In this document: piece by piece, positions 21,372 through 29,323 of the stretch | Layout: every line of letters starts with the position of its first letter | How positions within the stretch are numbered: position 1 is the first letter of the stretch | Origin: Candidatus Binatia bacterium | GTDB lineage: Bacteria; Desulfobacterota; Binatia; UBA12015 | Assembly (NCBI GenBank): GCA_029248525.1 | Contig: JAQWJE010000035.1 | Span: forward strand, 1 to 64,000 | Reading direction: 5' to 3' | Length of the DNA stretch: 64,000 nucleotides | Made by a program: the position numbers and the translations under genes | The notes under the pieces: model-generated | What the model was told of the DNA's origin: nothing | Database searches by the model: none | What the model saw: the letters and a program-made list of their open reading frames with translations, nothing else

Positions 21372-23066
21372 GTGTCGGAGCGGAGTCAGGCAAAAGGCGT
21401 CGCAGATCAGCGGAACTTCGGGATCGCTGCTGCGCTGGTCGTGATCGGTGCGGCCATTCTGCGCTTATGGGGACTCGAGGGCGGTCTGCCCCATCTCATG
21501 ACCCGACCGGACGAAGAGATTATTGTTCTGCAAACGCGCTTGCCCGCCATGGGCAACTTTTATCTGGAGTGGCCCGGACAGCACCCGGGGATTCCCAGCG
21601 CCTACATCTATTTACTTTGGGCCTGGGGTGAGGTTGGGCTGCGCGTCCTGCAATTCTTCGGGCAGGCACCTGCCGGCGACTATCTGGCGGTGTTGAACCA
21701 GGCGCCCGATCGGCTTCTTCTGACCGAGAGGTTCTTTTCGGCGTGTGCTGGGACCGCGACGGTCGCGATTCTGATGTGGGTCGCGCGGCGTGAGTTTGGC
21801 AATCGTGCGGCCCTGCTGGCGGGACTGATCCTCGCAACGTCGGTTTTCCATGTTCGGGATTCTCATTCAGCCAAGCCGGATATTGCGCTCGGTTTTTTTG
21901 TAATATTGTCTCTGGGCCTGCTCGCCCCACTGGCCCGCGATCTGAGCCGGCGTGGTGTTTGCCTCGCCGGCCTGTCGGTCGGGATGGCGATGGCGATGAA
22001 GCCCCCGGGGATTCTTCTCCTGTTGCCGGCCTGGTTGGCGTGCATTCAGGGGAGCCGTCAGATCGGTTGGCGACGAATTCTTCCAGCCGAGATTTTTATC
22101 CTCACGGCCATATCCGGGATATTTTTTGTCGCGACTTCTCCGGACTTTGTTTTCAATCCCGAGACAGCAGAGAAACTTCTCGCCATTCCGGGGTTCGTTT
22201 TGCCCATGCTTTCGGGGACCGCACCTCCCGGACAAGATGCCGTGGAAGCAGCCGAAAAGGTCCTGATGTGGCCGGGGCTTTTTTATCATTACGAGTTCTC
22301 CTTGCGCTATGCGTTCGGCCTGCCCTTGGTGATTCTTTTGCCGGTCGCTCTTCTCTGGGGAATTTTTTCGCATCACCAGATCGCCCAGATCAGTTCCTGG
22401 TTTTTCCTGCTCGCGTATCTGGTCTTCGGTACCTCGCCTGTATTGCTCTCGCGTTATATGACGCCACTGCTTCCGGTGGCGGCTCTTCTTCTGGGAGGAA
22501 TGCTGGCCTTGGCCGTGGATCGTCTGGCACGCCGACAGGAGGCTATTCGAGCACTCGTTTTGCCGATGGTCATGGTTGCCGTCCTCTGGGAGCCTTTCAT
22601 GGCGTCGGTGCGTTTTGATCGATTGATGTCCGTCACCGATACGCGGGTCCAGGCGACCCGCTGGCTTGCAGACAATACCGACAAGGGTGATCGCGTGGCT
22701 CTATCGGGGGCTGTCTTCTGGACGTGGGGTGACCCCCAAATTCCGCGTGGTCGGCCTGTGGTGCGGATCAATGCAGCGGGCGATGCCGGTACACCGCCCT
22801 CGATCGATTATCTCGTCGTTCATGACTTCCCGCTCTTCTCGTCCTCGGCGGACTGGGATTTGGTACGTTCGTTTGGCGGAACGGCTCGACTCGCTTTCGA
22901 GATCGATCCGTTTCTGGAGAATGCGACCGAGGTAATCTACGAAAACGACGATGCGTTTTATCTGCCTACCCGCGGGTTTCGGGGGGTGCGAGCACCGGGG
23001 CCACTGATTCGTATATATGCGGTCGAGAATCAACCGGCACGGTCACCGACGGAACCGGTTGAATGA
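21372..23066 (+). CDS. GT39-like polytopic membrane glycosyltransferase, copy 1
   Basis: 564-residue GT-C fold protein with about ten membrane helices. The first periplasmic loop has LMTRPDEE (acidic residues 47-49), the place of the catalytic acid in the ArnT/PMT group, followed by a GNFYLEWPGQHPGIPSAY segment and a charged HVRDSHSAKPD motif. Such enzymes transfer a sugar from a polyprenyl-phosphate donor to lipid or protein on the periplasmic face. It is an obvious tandem duplicate of the next gene, whose ATG overlaps this stop by four bases. Substrate unknown. Confidence 0.8.
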   Translation: MSERSQAKGVADQRNFGIAAALVVIGAAILRLWGLEGGLPHLMTRPDEEIIVLQTRLPAMGNFYLEWPGQHPGIPSAYIYLLWAWGEVGLRVLQFFGQAPAGDYLAVLNQAPDRLLLTERFFSACAGTATVAILMWVARREFGNRAALLAGLILATSVFHVRDSHSAKPDIALGFFVILSLGLLAPLARDLSRRGVCLAGLSVGMAMAMKPPGILLLLPAWLACIQGSRQIGWRRILPAEIFILTAISGIFFVATSPDFVFNPETAEKLLAIPGFVLPMLSGTAPPGQDAVEAAEKVLMWPGLFYHYEFSLRYAFGLPLVILLPVALLWGIFSHHQIAQISSWFFLLAYLVFGTSPVLLSRYMTPLLPVAALLLGGMLALAVDRLARRQEAIRALVLPMVMVAVLWEPFMASVRFDRLMSVTDTRVQATRWLADNTDKGDRVALSGAVFWTWGDPQIPRGRPVVRINAAGDAGTPPSIDYLVVHDFPLFSSSADWDLVRSFGGTARLAFEIDPFLENATEVIYENDDAFYLPTRGFRGVRAPGPLIRIYAVENQPARSPTEPVE

Positions 23067-24781
23067 ACAGGACCAACCCCTCGGGTACGGCAGTCGGCCC
23101 ATGGCGCTATGAAATCGCGGCTCTGCTGATTCTGGTTGTTGCCGCCCTGTTGCGCTTTTGGGGACTCGACGGGGGCCTGCCGCATTTGATGACCCGACCC
23201 GACGAAGAGCTTATTGTTCTGCAGACGCGCCTGCCGGCGATGGGCAATTTTTATCTGGAGTGGCCCGGACAACATCCGGGTATACCGAGTGCTTATATCT
23301 ATTTGCTCTGGGCCTGGGGCGAGATCGGCTTGCGTCTTCTGCAGTTGGTCGGACAGGCACCTGCAGGCGATTATCTGACCGTTTTGAACGAGGCTCCCGA
23401 CCGCCTTTTGCTGACCGAGAGGTTCTTCTCGGCATGCGCGGGAACGGCAACGGTCGCGGTTCTGATGTGGGCGACACGCCGGGAATTCGGGAATCGGGCA
23501 GCGCTCCTCGCCGGTCTGATTCTGGCGACGTCCGTTTTTCATGTGCGCGATTCGCACTCTGCAAAATCTGATGTCGCGCTGGGCTTGTTTGCGATCCTCT
23601 CGCTCGGACTTCTCGCGCCGCTCGCACGTCGCCTGAACCGTCGCGGCGTTTATATGGCGGGCTTGTCCATTGGCATGGCGATGGCGATGAAGTTGCCCGG
23701 CGTGCTGCTCCTTCTGCCCGCCTGGCTTGCCTGTATTAAAGGAAGCCGGGGACAGGGCTTGCGGCGGATATTTCCTGCGGAGATCTTTTTACTCACCGCA
23801 GTAGCGCTTCTGTTTTTTGTGATCACTTCGCCGGACTTCATCTTGAATCAGGAAACTCTGAACAAGATTCTGCAGATTCCCGCTCTCGCGTTTTCGCAAA
23901 TGGTGACGCCATCGGAAGCGCCTCTGGTCGAGGCGGGTCTTCCGGAGGTCGCGCGACCCTCAGCCTGGCGGGGCTTTCTCTACCATTATGAGTTTTCCTT
24001 GCGTTACGCGTTGGGCCTACCGCTTCTGGTTCTCTTGCCTGTCGCCCTGCTCTGGGCATTTTTCTCCAGGCGGCCGCTGGCCACTCTGGGTGCGATTTTC
24101 TTTATCGTCTCCTATCTGGTGTTCGCACCCTCCCATGCGATGCTGTCCCGATATATGACGCCGGTCCTTCCGGTCGCGGCACTTTTGCTGGCCGGCGTTT
24201 CGATTGCATGTGTGGACCGCCTGCGATTCTTGCCTTCCTGGTCAAGGGTGTTGGCCCTTCTGCTGTTGTCTGTCTTTTTCATCCGCGAGCCGCTTGCGGC
24301 ATCTGTTCGTTTTGACCAATTAATGTCGGTTCCGGATACTCGCGTGTCCGCACAGAAGTGGTTGGTGACGAATACTTTTGTCGGAGACCGAGTCGCCTTG
24401 TCGGGTGCGACGGGCTGGTTTTGGGGGGATCCTCAGGTGCCACCGGGGCGAGTAATCGTTCGTCCGGCCTTCGAGAGTGGAGGCTTGTCGAGCCTTGCTG
24501 CTGATTATCTGGTGGTTCATGACCATCCGCTTTTTTCGTCCACGGCCGACTGGGAGGCGGTCGCGGCGTTAGGGGATCGCGTGCAGCTGGTCGAGGAAAT
24601 CAATCCGTTTCGCGACAATGCGGAAGAGGCCATCTACGAGCAGCAAGATGCCTTCTATTTCCCGACGCGCGGTTATCAGGCGGTTCGCGCCCCGGGCCCA
24701 CTGATCCGAATTTACACAATCGGCCCTCCCGAGGCCTCGAGCGGATCGAGCGGATCGACGAAACCGGGCCGCGCTCGATGA
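23063..24781 (+). CDS. GT39-like polytopic membrane glycosyltransferase, copy 2
   Basis: 572 residues, near-identical to copy 1 over the N-terminal 200 residues (same LMTRPDEE loop at about residues 50-57, same HVRDSHSAK motif) but clearly diverged around residues 265-300 and in the C-terminal loop after LMSVPDTRV. It begins in a four-base ATGA overlap with copy 1, so the pair is translationally coupled. The pattern of a conserved catalytic half and a divergent later half suggests duplication followed by change in acceptor or donor choice. Located on the inner membrane with the catalytic loop in the periplasm. Confidence 0.8.
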   Translation: MNRTNPSGTAVGPWRYEIAALLILVVAALLRFWGLDGGLPHLMTRPDEELIVLQTRLPAMGNFYLEWPGQHPGIPSAYIYLLWAWGEIGLRLLQLVGQAPAGDYLTVLNEAPDRLLLTERFFSACAGTATVAVLMWATRREFGNRAALLAGLILATSVFHVRDSHSAKSDVALGLFAILSLGLLAPLARRLNRRGVYMAGLSIGMAMAMKLPGVLLLLPAWLACIKGSRGQGLRRIFPAEIFLLTAVALLFFVITSPDFILNQETLNKILQIPALAFSQMVTPSEAPLVEAGLPEVARPSAWRGFLYHYEFSLRYALGLPLLVLLPVALLWAFFSRRPLATLGAIFFIVSYLVFAPSHAMLSRYMTPVLPVAALLLAGVSIACVDRLRFLPSWSRVLALLLLSVFFIREPLAASVRFDQLMSVPDTRVSAQKWLVTNTFVGDRVALSGATGWFWGDPQVPPGRVIVRPAFESGGLSSLAADYLVVHDHPLFSSTADWEAVAALGDRVQLVEEINPFRDNAEEAIYEQQDAFYFPTRGYQAVRAPGPLIRIYTIGPPEASSGSSGSTKPGRAR

Positions 24782-24797
24782 GAGGAGCGTGGTGGGC

Positions 24798-26018
24798 ATG
24801 ATGCAGGGGCGCGCGCGAATCATGGGCGCGGCCGTGGTCGCTCTGGCCGTGATTCTTGGACTGGGGATTCTCGCCGGACCCGCCTTCGTCGAGCGCGAAC
24901 TGAATGTCGTGGTCCCCCATGACCCCTGGTTTGTCAGCGCGGACGCAGCCGCGTTGCACCAGCAGATGCTGATTGCCGACCTGCATGCCGACACTTTTCT
25001 CTGGGATCGGGACCCGCGTCAGCGAGGTGATCGCGGCCATGTGGATTTGGTGCGCCTGCGCGAGGGCAATGTTGCGGTTCAAGTTTTCGCAGTAGTGACC
25101 AAATCACCTTCAGGACAAAACTACGATGCCAACACTGCGGGTAGTGACAACATCACACCCTTGGTGATGCTGCAGGGGTGGCCGGTCACTACCTGGGACA
25201 GTCTGGGCGAGCGGGCCTTGTATCAGGCAACCCGCCTGCGCGAGCTTGCTCGCTCGGATCCGGATTTAATCCGGCTTCTTCTCACCGGACCGGATGTGGA
25301 GTCGCTGCTGGGGGCGCGTGCGCAAGGCTCGGAGATCCTCGGCGGCCTCCTGGCTCTCGAGGGAGCGCATGCCCTCGATGGTGATCTGGGCATGATTGCC
25401 GTTCTGCGCGAGGCGGGCTTTCGCATGATGGGCCTGCACCATTTCTTCGACAACAAGCTCGGCGGATCGCTGCACGGGATCTCGGGGGGCGGGCTGAGTG
25501 AGTTTGGCCGCGAGGCGGTGCGCGAGATGCAGCGACAAGGAATCTTGATTGACCTGGCACATTCCTCCGAGGCAGTCGTACGCGAAGTGCTGGCCATGAC
25601 AACGCGACCTCCGGTGGTCTCGCATACGGGTGTCTACAGCCAGTGCCCGACGGCACGGAATATCGATGATGCCCTCCTGGCCCGGATTGCGGTGCGCGGC
25701 GGATTGATCGGGATCGGATTCTGGGAAGGGGCGGTTTGCGATATTACGCCCGCGGGCGTGGCTCGCTCGATTGCGCGCGCGATCGAGATTGTGGGGGAAG
25801 ATCACGTGGCTCTGGGCTCGGATTGGGATGGTTCCACCACGGTGCTTTTTGATGCCTCGGAATTGTCGGCGCTGACCCAGGCGCTGCTCGATGAGGGTCT
25901 CTCCGAGGTCGCGATCCGCAAGGTCATGGGCGAGAACCTGATCGAATTTCTGGCCACGCATTTGCCCGCCGGGGAGACGAAGCCGCCGTCTTCGGGCGAG
26001 CGATCGGAGCCATCATGA
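24798..26018 (+). CDS. Membrane-anchored M19 renal-dipeptidase-like metallopeptidase
   Basis: 406-residue M19 peptidase with an N-terminal hydrophobic anchor (about residues 8-27). Zinc-ligand motifs are present: LHAD near the start of the domain, the bridging-carboxylate region ALEGAHAL, the LHHF and LAHSS histidines, VVSHTG and GSDWDG. The family cleaves dipeptides, often with D-residues, and also some unusual dipeptides or beta-lactams. The ATG at 24798 is chosen because AGGAG lies ten bases upstream; an in-frame GTG at 24789 is too close to that site. Its stop overlaps the start of the CDP-alcohol transferase by four bases. Confidence 0.87.
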   Translation: MMQGRARIMGAAVVALAVILGLGILAGPAFVERELNVVVPHDPWFVSADAAALHQQMLIADLHADTFLWDRDPRQRGDRGHVDLVRLREGNVAVQVFAVVTKSPSGQNYDANTAGSDNITPLVMLQGWPVTTWDSLGERALYQATRLRELARSDPDLIRLLLTGPDVESLLGARAQGSEILGGLLALEGAHALDGDLGMIAVLREAGFRMMGLHHFFDNKLGGSLHGISGGGLSEFGREAVREMQRQGILIDLAHSSEAVVREVLAMTTRPPVVSHTGVYSQCPTARNIDDALLARIAVRGGLIGIGFWEGAVCDITPAGVARSIARAIEIVGEDHVALGSDWDGSTTVLFDASELSALTQALLDEGLSEVAIRKVMGENLIEFLATHLPAGETKPPSSGERSEPS

Positions 26019-26614
26019 CCAAATCATGGGATAGCCGATTGGCCCGCGCTCTCGTGCGGCCGCTGGTGCACACTGCCGTGCACCCAAACCATCTCACCAC
26101 CTTGTCGCTGCTGGTGGGACTTTCGGGTGCGGTATCGTTTGGCCTCGGCTCATCCCTATCGATCGCACTCGGCGCAGGACTCTACATGCTCTCGATGTTT
26201 CTCGATCACACCGATGGCGAACTCGCGCGGCTTTCGGGCAAGACCTCGGAATTCGGCCATCGCTACGACCGGGCTGTCGATTTGGTGGTGAAGTCCGCTG
26301 TCTTTGCCGGCATGGGTGTCGGCGTGGCACGCGCCACGGGCACATCCGAGCCGATCTGGATGGGCCTTGTTTGCGGGGCTGCCTTCGTGGCGATCTTCGT
26401 CGGCCATGATCAGATCAACGCGCGGACGCGCATGGGCATTCCCGACCAACCGGCCTCGGGCGGCTTCGAGATCGAAGACATCCTTTATCTGATCGGCCCG
26501 ATTACCTGGCTGGGGGGGTTGGCCGGTTTTTTGTGGATCGCGAGCTTCGGGGCCCCGGTCTATGCCGCTATTGTCTGGATCCGATTCTGGCGTCTGCCGA
26601 TGTCCGATCGTTGA
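26015..26614 (+). CDS. CDP-alcohol phosphatidyltransferase family protein
   Basis: 199-residue membrane enzyme with a full family signature, DG-x2-AR-x8-G-x3-D-x3-D, reading from DGELAR to YDRAVD (residues about 67-89) at the end of the second membrane helix. These enzymes transfer a phosphoalcohol group from a CDP-activated donor to an acceptor alcohol in the membrane; the acceptor is not clear, candidates being glycerol phosphate or inositol phosphate. The start overlaps the dipeptidase stop (ATGA), so translation is coupled. It is the last gene of the lacZ-led rightward group and converges with the TonB receptor. Confidence 0.85.
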   Translation: MTKSWDSRLARALVRPLVHTAVHPNHLTTLSLLVGLSGAVSFGLGSSLSIALGAGLYMLSMFLDHTDGELARLSGKTSEFGHRYDRAVDLVVKSAVFAGMGVGVARATGTSEPIWMGLVCGAAFVAIFVGHDQINARTRMGIPDQPASGGFEIEDILYLIGPITWLGGLAGFLWIASFGAPVYAAIVWIRFWRLPMSDR

Positions 26615-26615
26615 T

Positions 26616-29138
26616 CTAGAACCGGTAGGAAAGCTCGGCACCGAAGGTTCGCGGCGGCGAATACAGAATGCTGTTGAACCCGAGGGCGGCCACCGGGATC
26701 GAGCCGGTACCGTAGATCTCGTTGGTAAGATTCCTGCCCCAAAGAGCGATCTGGCCTTGGTCGTTCCAGAAATCATAGGACAGTCTGGCGTTGAACACGC
26801 CGACGCCAGGTTGCTGGCCCGAGGGAAGTTCGGGTCCGTTGAGGTGAACCGCGCTGCGGTAATACCATTCCACCCGCGGGGTCAGCCATCCGGAGAGAAG
26901 CGCCTGGTCTCCAATCTCGAGGGGGAAGGAATACTGAGCGGCGATCAACGTGTTGAACTGGGGGACATTGTTGAACGTTTCGCCCGCGCGGTTGATCGGC
27001 GAATCATCGATTTCGCTGGTCGAGATGAACTCATCGAAGCGTGCGTCGAGAAGGCCTACATTCCAGGTCAATGCGAGACCCTCCAGAGGGCGTGCGAGAA
27101 ACTCGAATTCAGCCCCGCGCGACTTGGAGTCAGCGGCGTTGGCATTGATGGGAAGGATCTGGAGACAACCGGGGTCCTCCTCGGTTGCGCAGGGGATCGA
27201 TTTGACCGTGAGGACTTGCATGTCCTTATACTTGGCGAGAAAGAATGAAAAATTGGCCGTGAGGCGGCGGTCGAACCAGATGGTCTTCAGGCCGATCTCG
27301 AAAGAGTCCACCGTTTCGGGATCAAAGGTGGGCAGGGGTTCTTCTTTCGGGAATCCGCTACCGGCGCGAGCGTTAAAGCCGCCGCCCTTGAATCCGCGGG
27401 CATACGTGAAGTAGCCCATCATATGATCCAGCATTTCCGGTTGCAGATCTTCGGGTAGCGTCATGGCGACGCTGCCCATCGGCGTCCATGCATCAAAATC
27501 CTTCGAATCGTTACTGTCCTGGGTGATGTCCTCTTCGGGAATGGGCACGCCCCGGGCCGCCTCCTTGGTCTGGTTGGGGTCAGCTAGATTCCAGTTGAAA
27601 AGAGAATACCCCTGATGGTCGAGGGTCCAGCGCAGCCCACCCGTCGCGCTTAACCAGTCGGTTATATCCCAGGTCGCCTGCCCGAAGACGGCGAGGGTGT
27701 AGTTGTCCACCTTGCGGTCGGCATTGCTCGCGGCACCCGGCAAATAGAACGGAGCGCCATAGAGGGCGTTAGTTCCGCTTAGTTCGCGCGCCTGATCGGC
27801 CAGATAATAGAATCCGCCCACCCAGGAGAGGCGTCTATCGAAACTCGAGCCGATGGCCTGAAATTCCTGGCTGATCTGTTTGGAGCGGAAAGGTGCACCA
27901 TCGATCACCAACGGCCCACCCTTGATCGCGATCTCCACTACACCACTGTCGGTCAGGTCGAAGTCACGCTGGGTGCGGTCCTGTTGCTGCCGCCAGGCCG
28001 TGATCGACTTGAGAGATAACTCGTCTGTCCATCCCAGATCCGAGAGGTCCCACTCAATGGTCGCCCATACGCCGTAGCTTTCAAGATCCGAGAGGCCGGG
28101 TAGATCCGAGTAGAATGTCAGCAGGTCTGCGTCTTCTGATTTTCGACAGTTGTCGGCAAACCCGGGCACCAAATCACCCGGGGTGCCCGGTCCCTCGCCG
28201 TCCTTGTCGATCAGAAAGCAGTGGCCGCCGCGCGGTTTGGCGTGGTTGCGCGAATAGTTGCCCGAGATATCGACGACAATATTGTCGGTGGGAAGGAAGC
28301 GCACAGCGCCCTGGAACGCCAATGTGTTCTGGTTGGACCAGTAATCATCGCGTGCGGCGTTGTATTGGTAGCCGTCGTGATAAAGGGAAGCGAAGGAGAA
28401 CCGCGTGAAGAGCTTGTCCTCAAACCAGCCGAGGTCGATCGGCACATCCAGAACCAGGCGGGTATCGATGCGACCGTAGTTCCCGGGTCGCACCTGGACC
28501 CATCCGCCAAACTCCTGTTGTGGCTTTATTGTGGTGATGTTGATCGCGCCGCCGGCGGTATTTTTCCCGAAAAGGGTTCCCTGCGGTCCGCGCAGGACCT
28601 CGAGCTGCGCCACGTCCACGACATCCAGCACGCTGCCCTGGGAACGTGCCATGTAGACCCCGTCGACGTAGATGCCCACGCCGGGTTGGTTGGTCATGAT
28701 CGTGTCGTTGATTCCGATGCCGCGAATGTAGACGCGCGCGGTGCTGGAGGTGCCGCCGTCGGAATCGAATTGCAGGTTGGGTACCAGTTCGGTGATCTGG
28801 TTCAGCCGCGTGATGTTGGATTCCCGCAGGGCGTTCTCGCCGAGTGCCGTGACCGAGATTGGCGTTTCTTCCAGAAGCTCGGCGCGCTTTCTCGCCGTGA
28901 CGACAATCTGCTCGATCTGTTGACGTTCCTGGTTGTCGAGCCCGACAACCGACTCGTCCTGCGGGACGTCGGCCTGCGCGACCGCGGCATCAGCCTCGTC
29001 GGCGGCACCGCCGGTATCGGTCTCGGTTTCGATCGACTCGATATACTCGGCCGGAGATTCCTGTTGGGCCAGCACCGTGGTGCCAGGGACGAGAAATACA
29101 AGGATAAAACCACTCACGCCGCAAAGGAAAGTTTTCAT
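26616..29138 (-). CDS. TonB-dependent outer-membrane receptor
   Basis: 840-residue TonB-dependent receptor. It has a signal peptide (hydrophobic FLCGVSGFILVFLVPG, then a site at VLAQQ), a linker rich in Asp/Glu/Ala, a plug domain with IEQIVVTARKR, VRGIG-type IRGIGINDT, VYMARSQGSVLDV and LRGPQGTLFGKNTAGGAINI, and a 22-strand barrel ending in SYRF, the C-terminal outer-membrane signature. The plug is of the type common in sphingomonad and marine receptors for large hydrophobic or sugar ligands. The ATG at 29136-29138 is preceded by AGGAGG at five bases. It diverges from a double CoA-transferase, and near a steroid cluster, so uptake of a hydrophobic growth substrate is an inference, not a demonstration. 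Confidence 0.92.
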   Translation of the reverse strand: MKTFLCGVSGFILVFLVPGTTVLAQQESPAEYIESIETETDTGGAADEADAAVAQADVPQDESVVGLDNQERQQIEQIVVTARKRAELLEETPISVTALGENALRESNITRLNQITELVPNLQFDSDGGTSSTARVYIRGIGINDTIMTNQPGVGIYVDGVYMARSQGSVLDVVDVAQLEVLRGPQGTLFGKNTAGGAINITTIKPQQEFGGWVQVRPGNYGRIDTRLVLDVPIDLGWFEDKLFTRFSFASLYHDGYQYNAARDDYWSNQNTLAFQGAVRFLPTDNIVVDISGNYSRNHAKPRGGHCFLIDKDGEGPGTPGDLVPGFADNCRKSEDADLLTFYSDLPGLSDLESYGVWATIEWDLSDLGWTDELSLKSITAWRQQQDRTQRDFDLTDSGVVEIAIKGGPLVIDGAPFRSKQISQEFQAIGSSFDRRLSWVGGFYYLADQARELSGTNALYGAPFYLPGAASNADRKVDNYTLAVFGQATWDITDWLSATGGLRWTLDHQGYSLFNWNLADPNQTKEAARGVPIPEEDITQDSNDSKDFDAWTPMGSVAMTLPEDLQPEMLDHMMGYFTYARGFKGGGFNARAGSGFPKEEPLPTFDPETVDSFEIGLKTIWFDRRLTANFSFFLAKYKDMQVLTVKSIPCATEEDPGCLQILPINANAADSKSRGAEFEFLARPLEGLALTWNVGLLDARFDEFISTSEIDDSPINRAGETFNNVPQFNTLIAAQYSFPLEIGDQALLSGWLTPRVEWYYRSAVHLNGPELPSGQQPGVGVFNARLSYDFWNDQGQIALWGRNLTNEIYGTGSIPVAALGFNSILYSPPRTFGAELSYRF

Positions 29139-29323
29139 CATTGCCTCCTGCCACCTCCCTTCGCACGGAAGGCATATGCCGTTCAAACCGGGGCCTGGTG
29201 CACAAGCCATGCCTCGCCGCTGGCACATTGCGTCATCTCGCGGCGTGAATTGCCTCGGCGCCCGGTTGGCGTTAGAGATCCGAAGCCGCAGAAGGAGCGT
29301 CCGAAACAACCGGCGGTTCTTCT

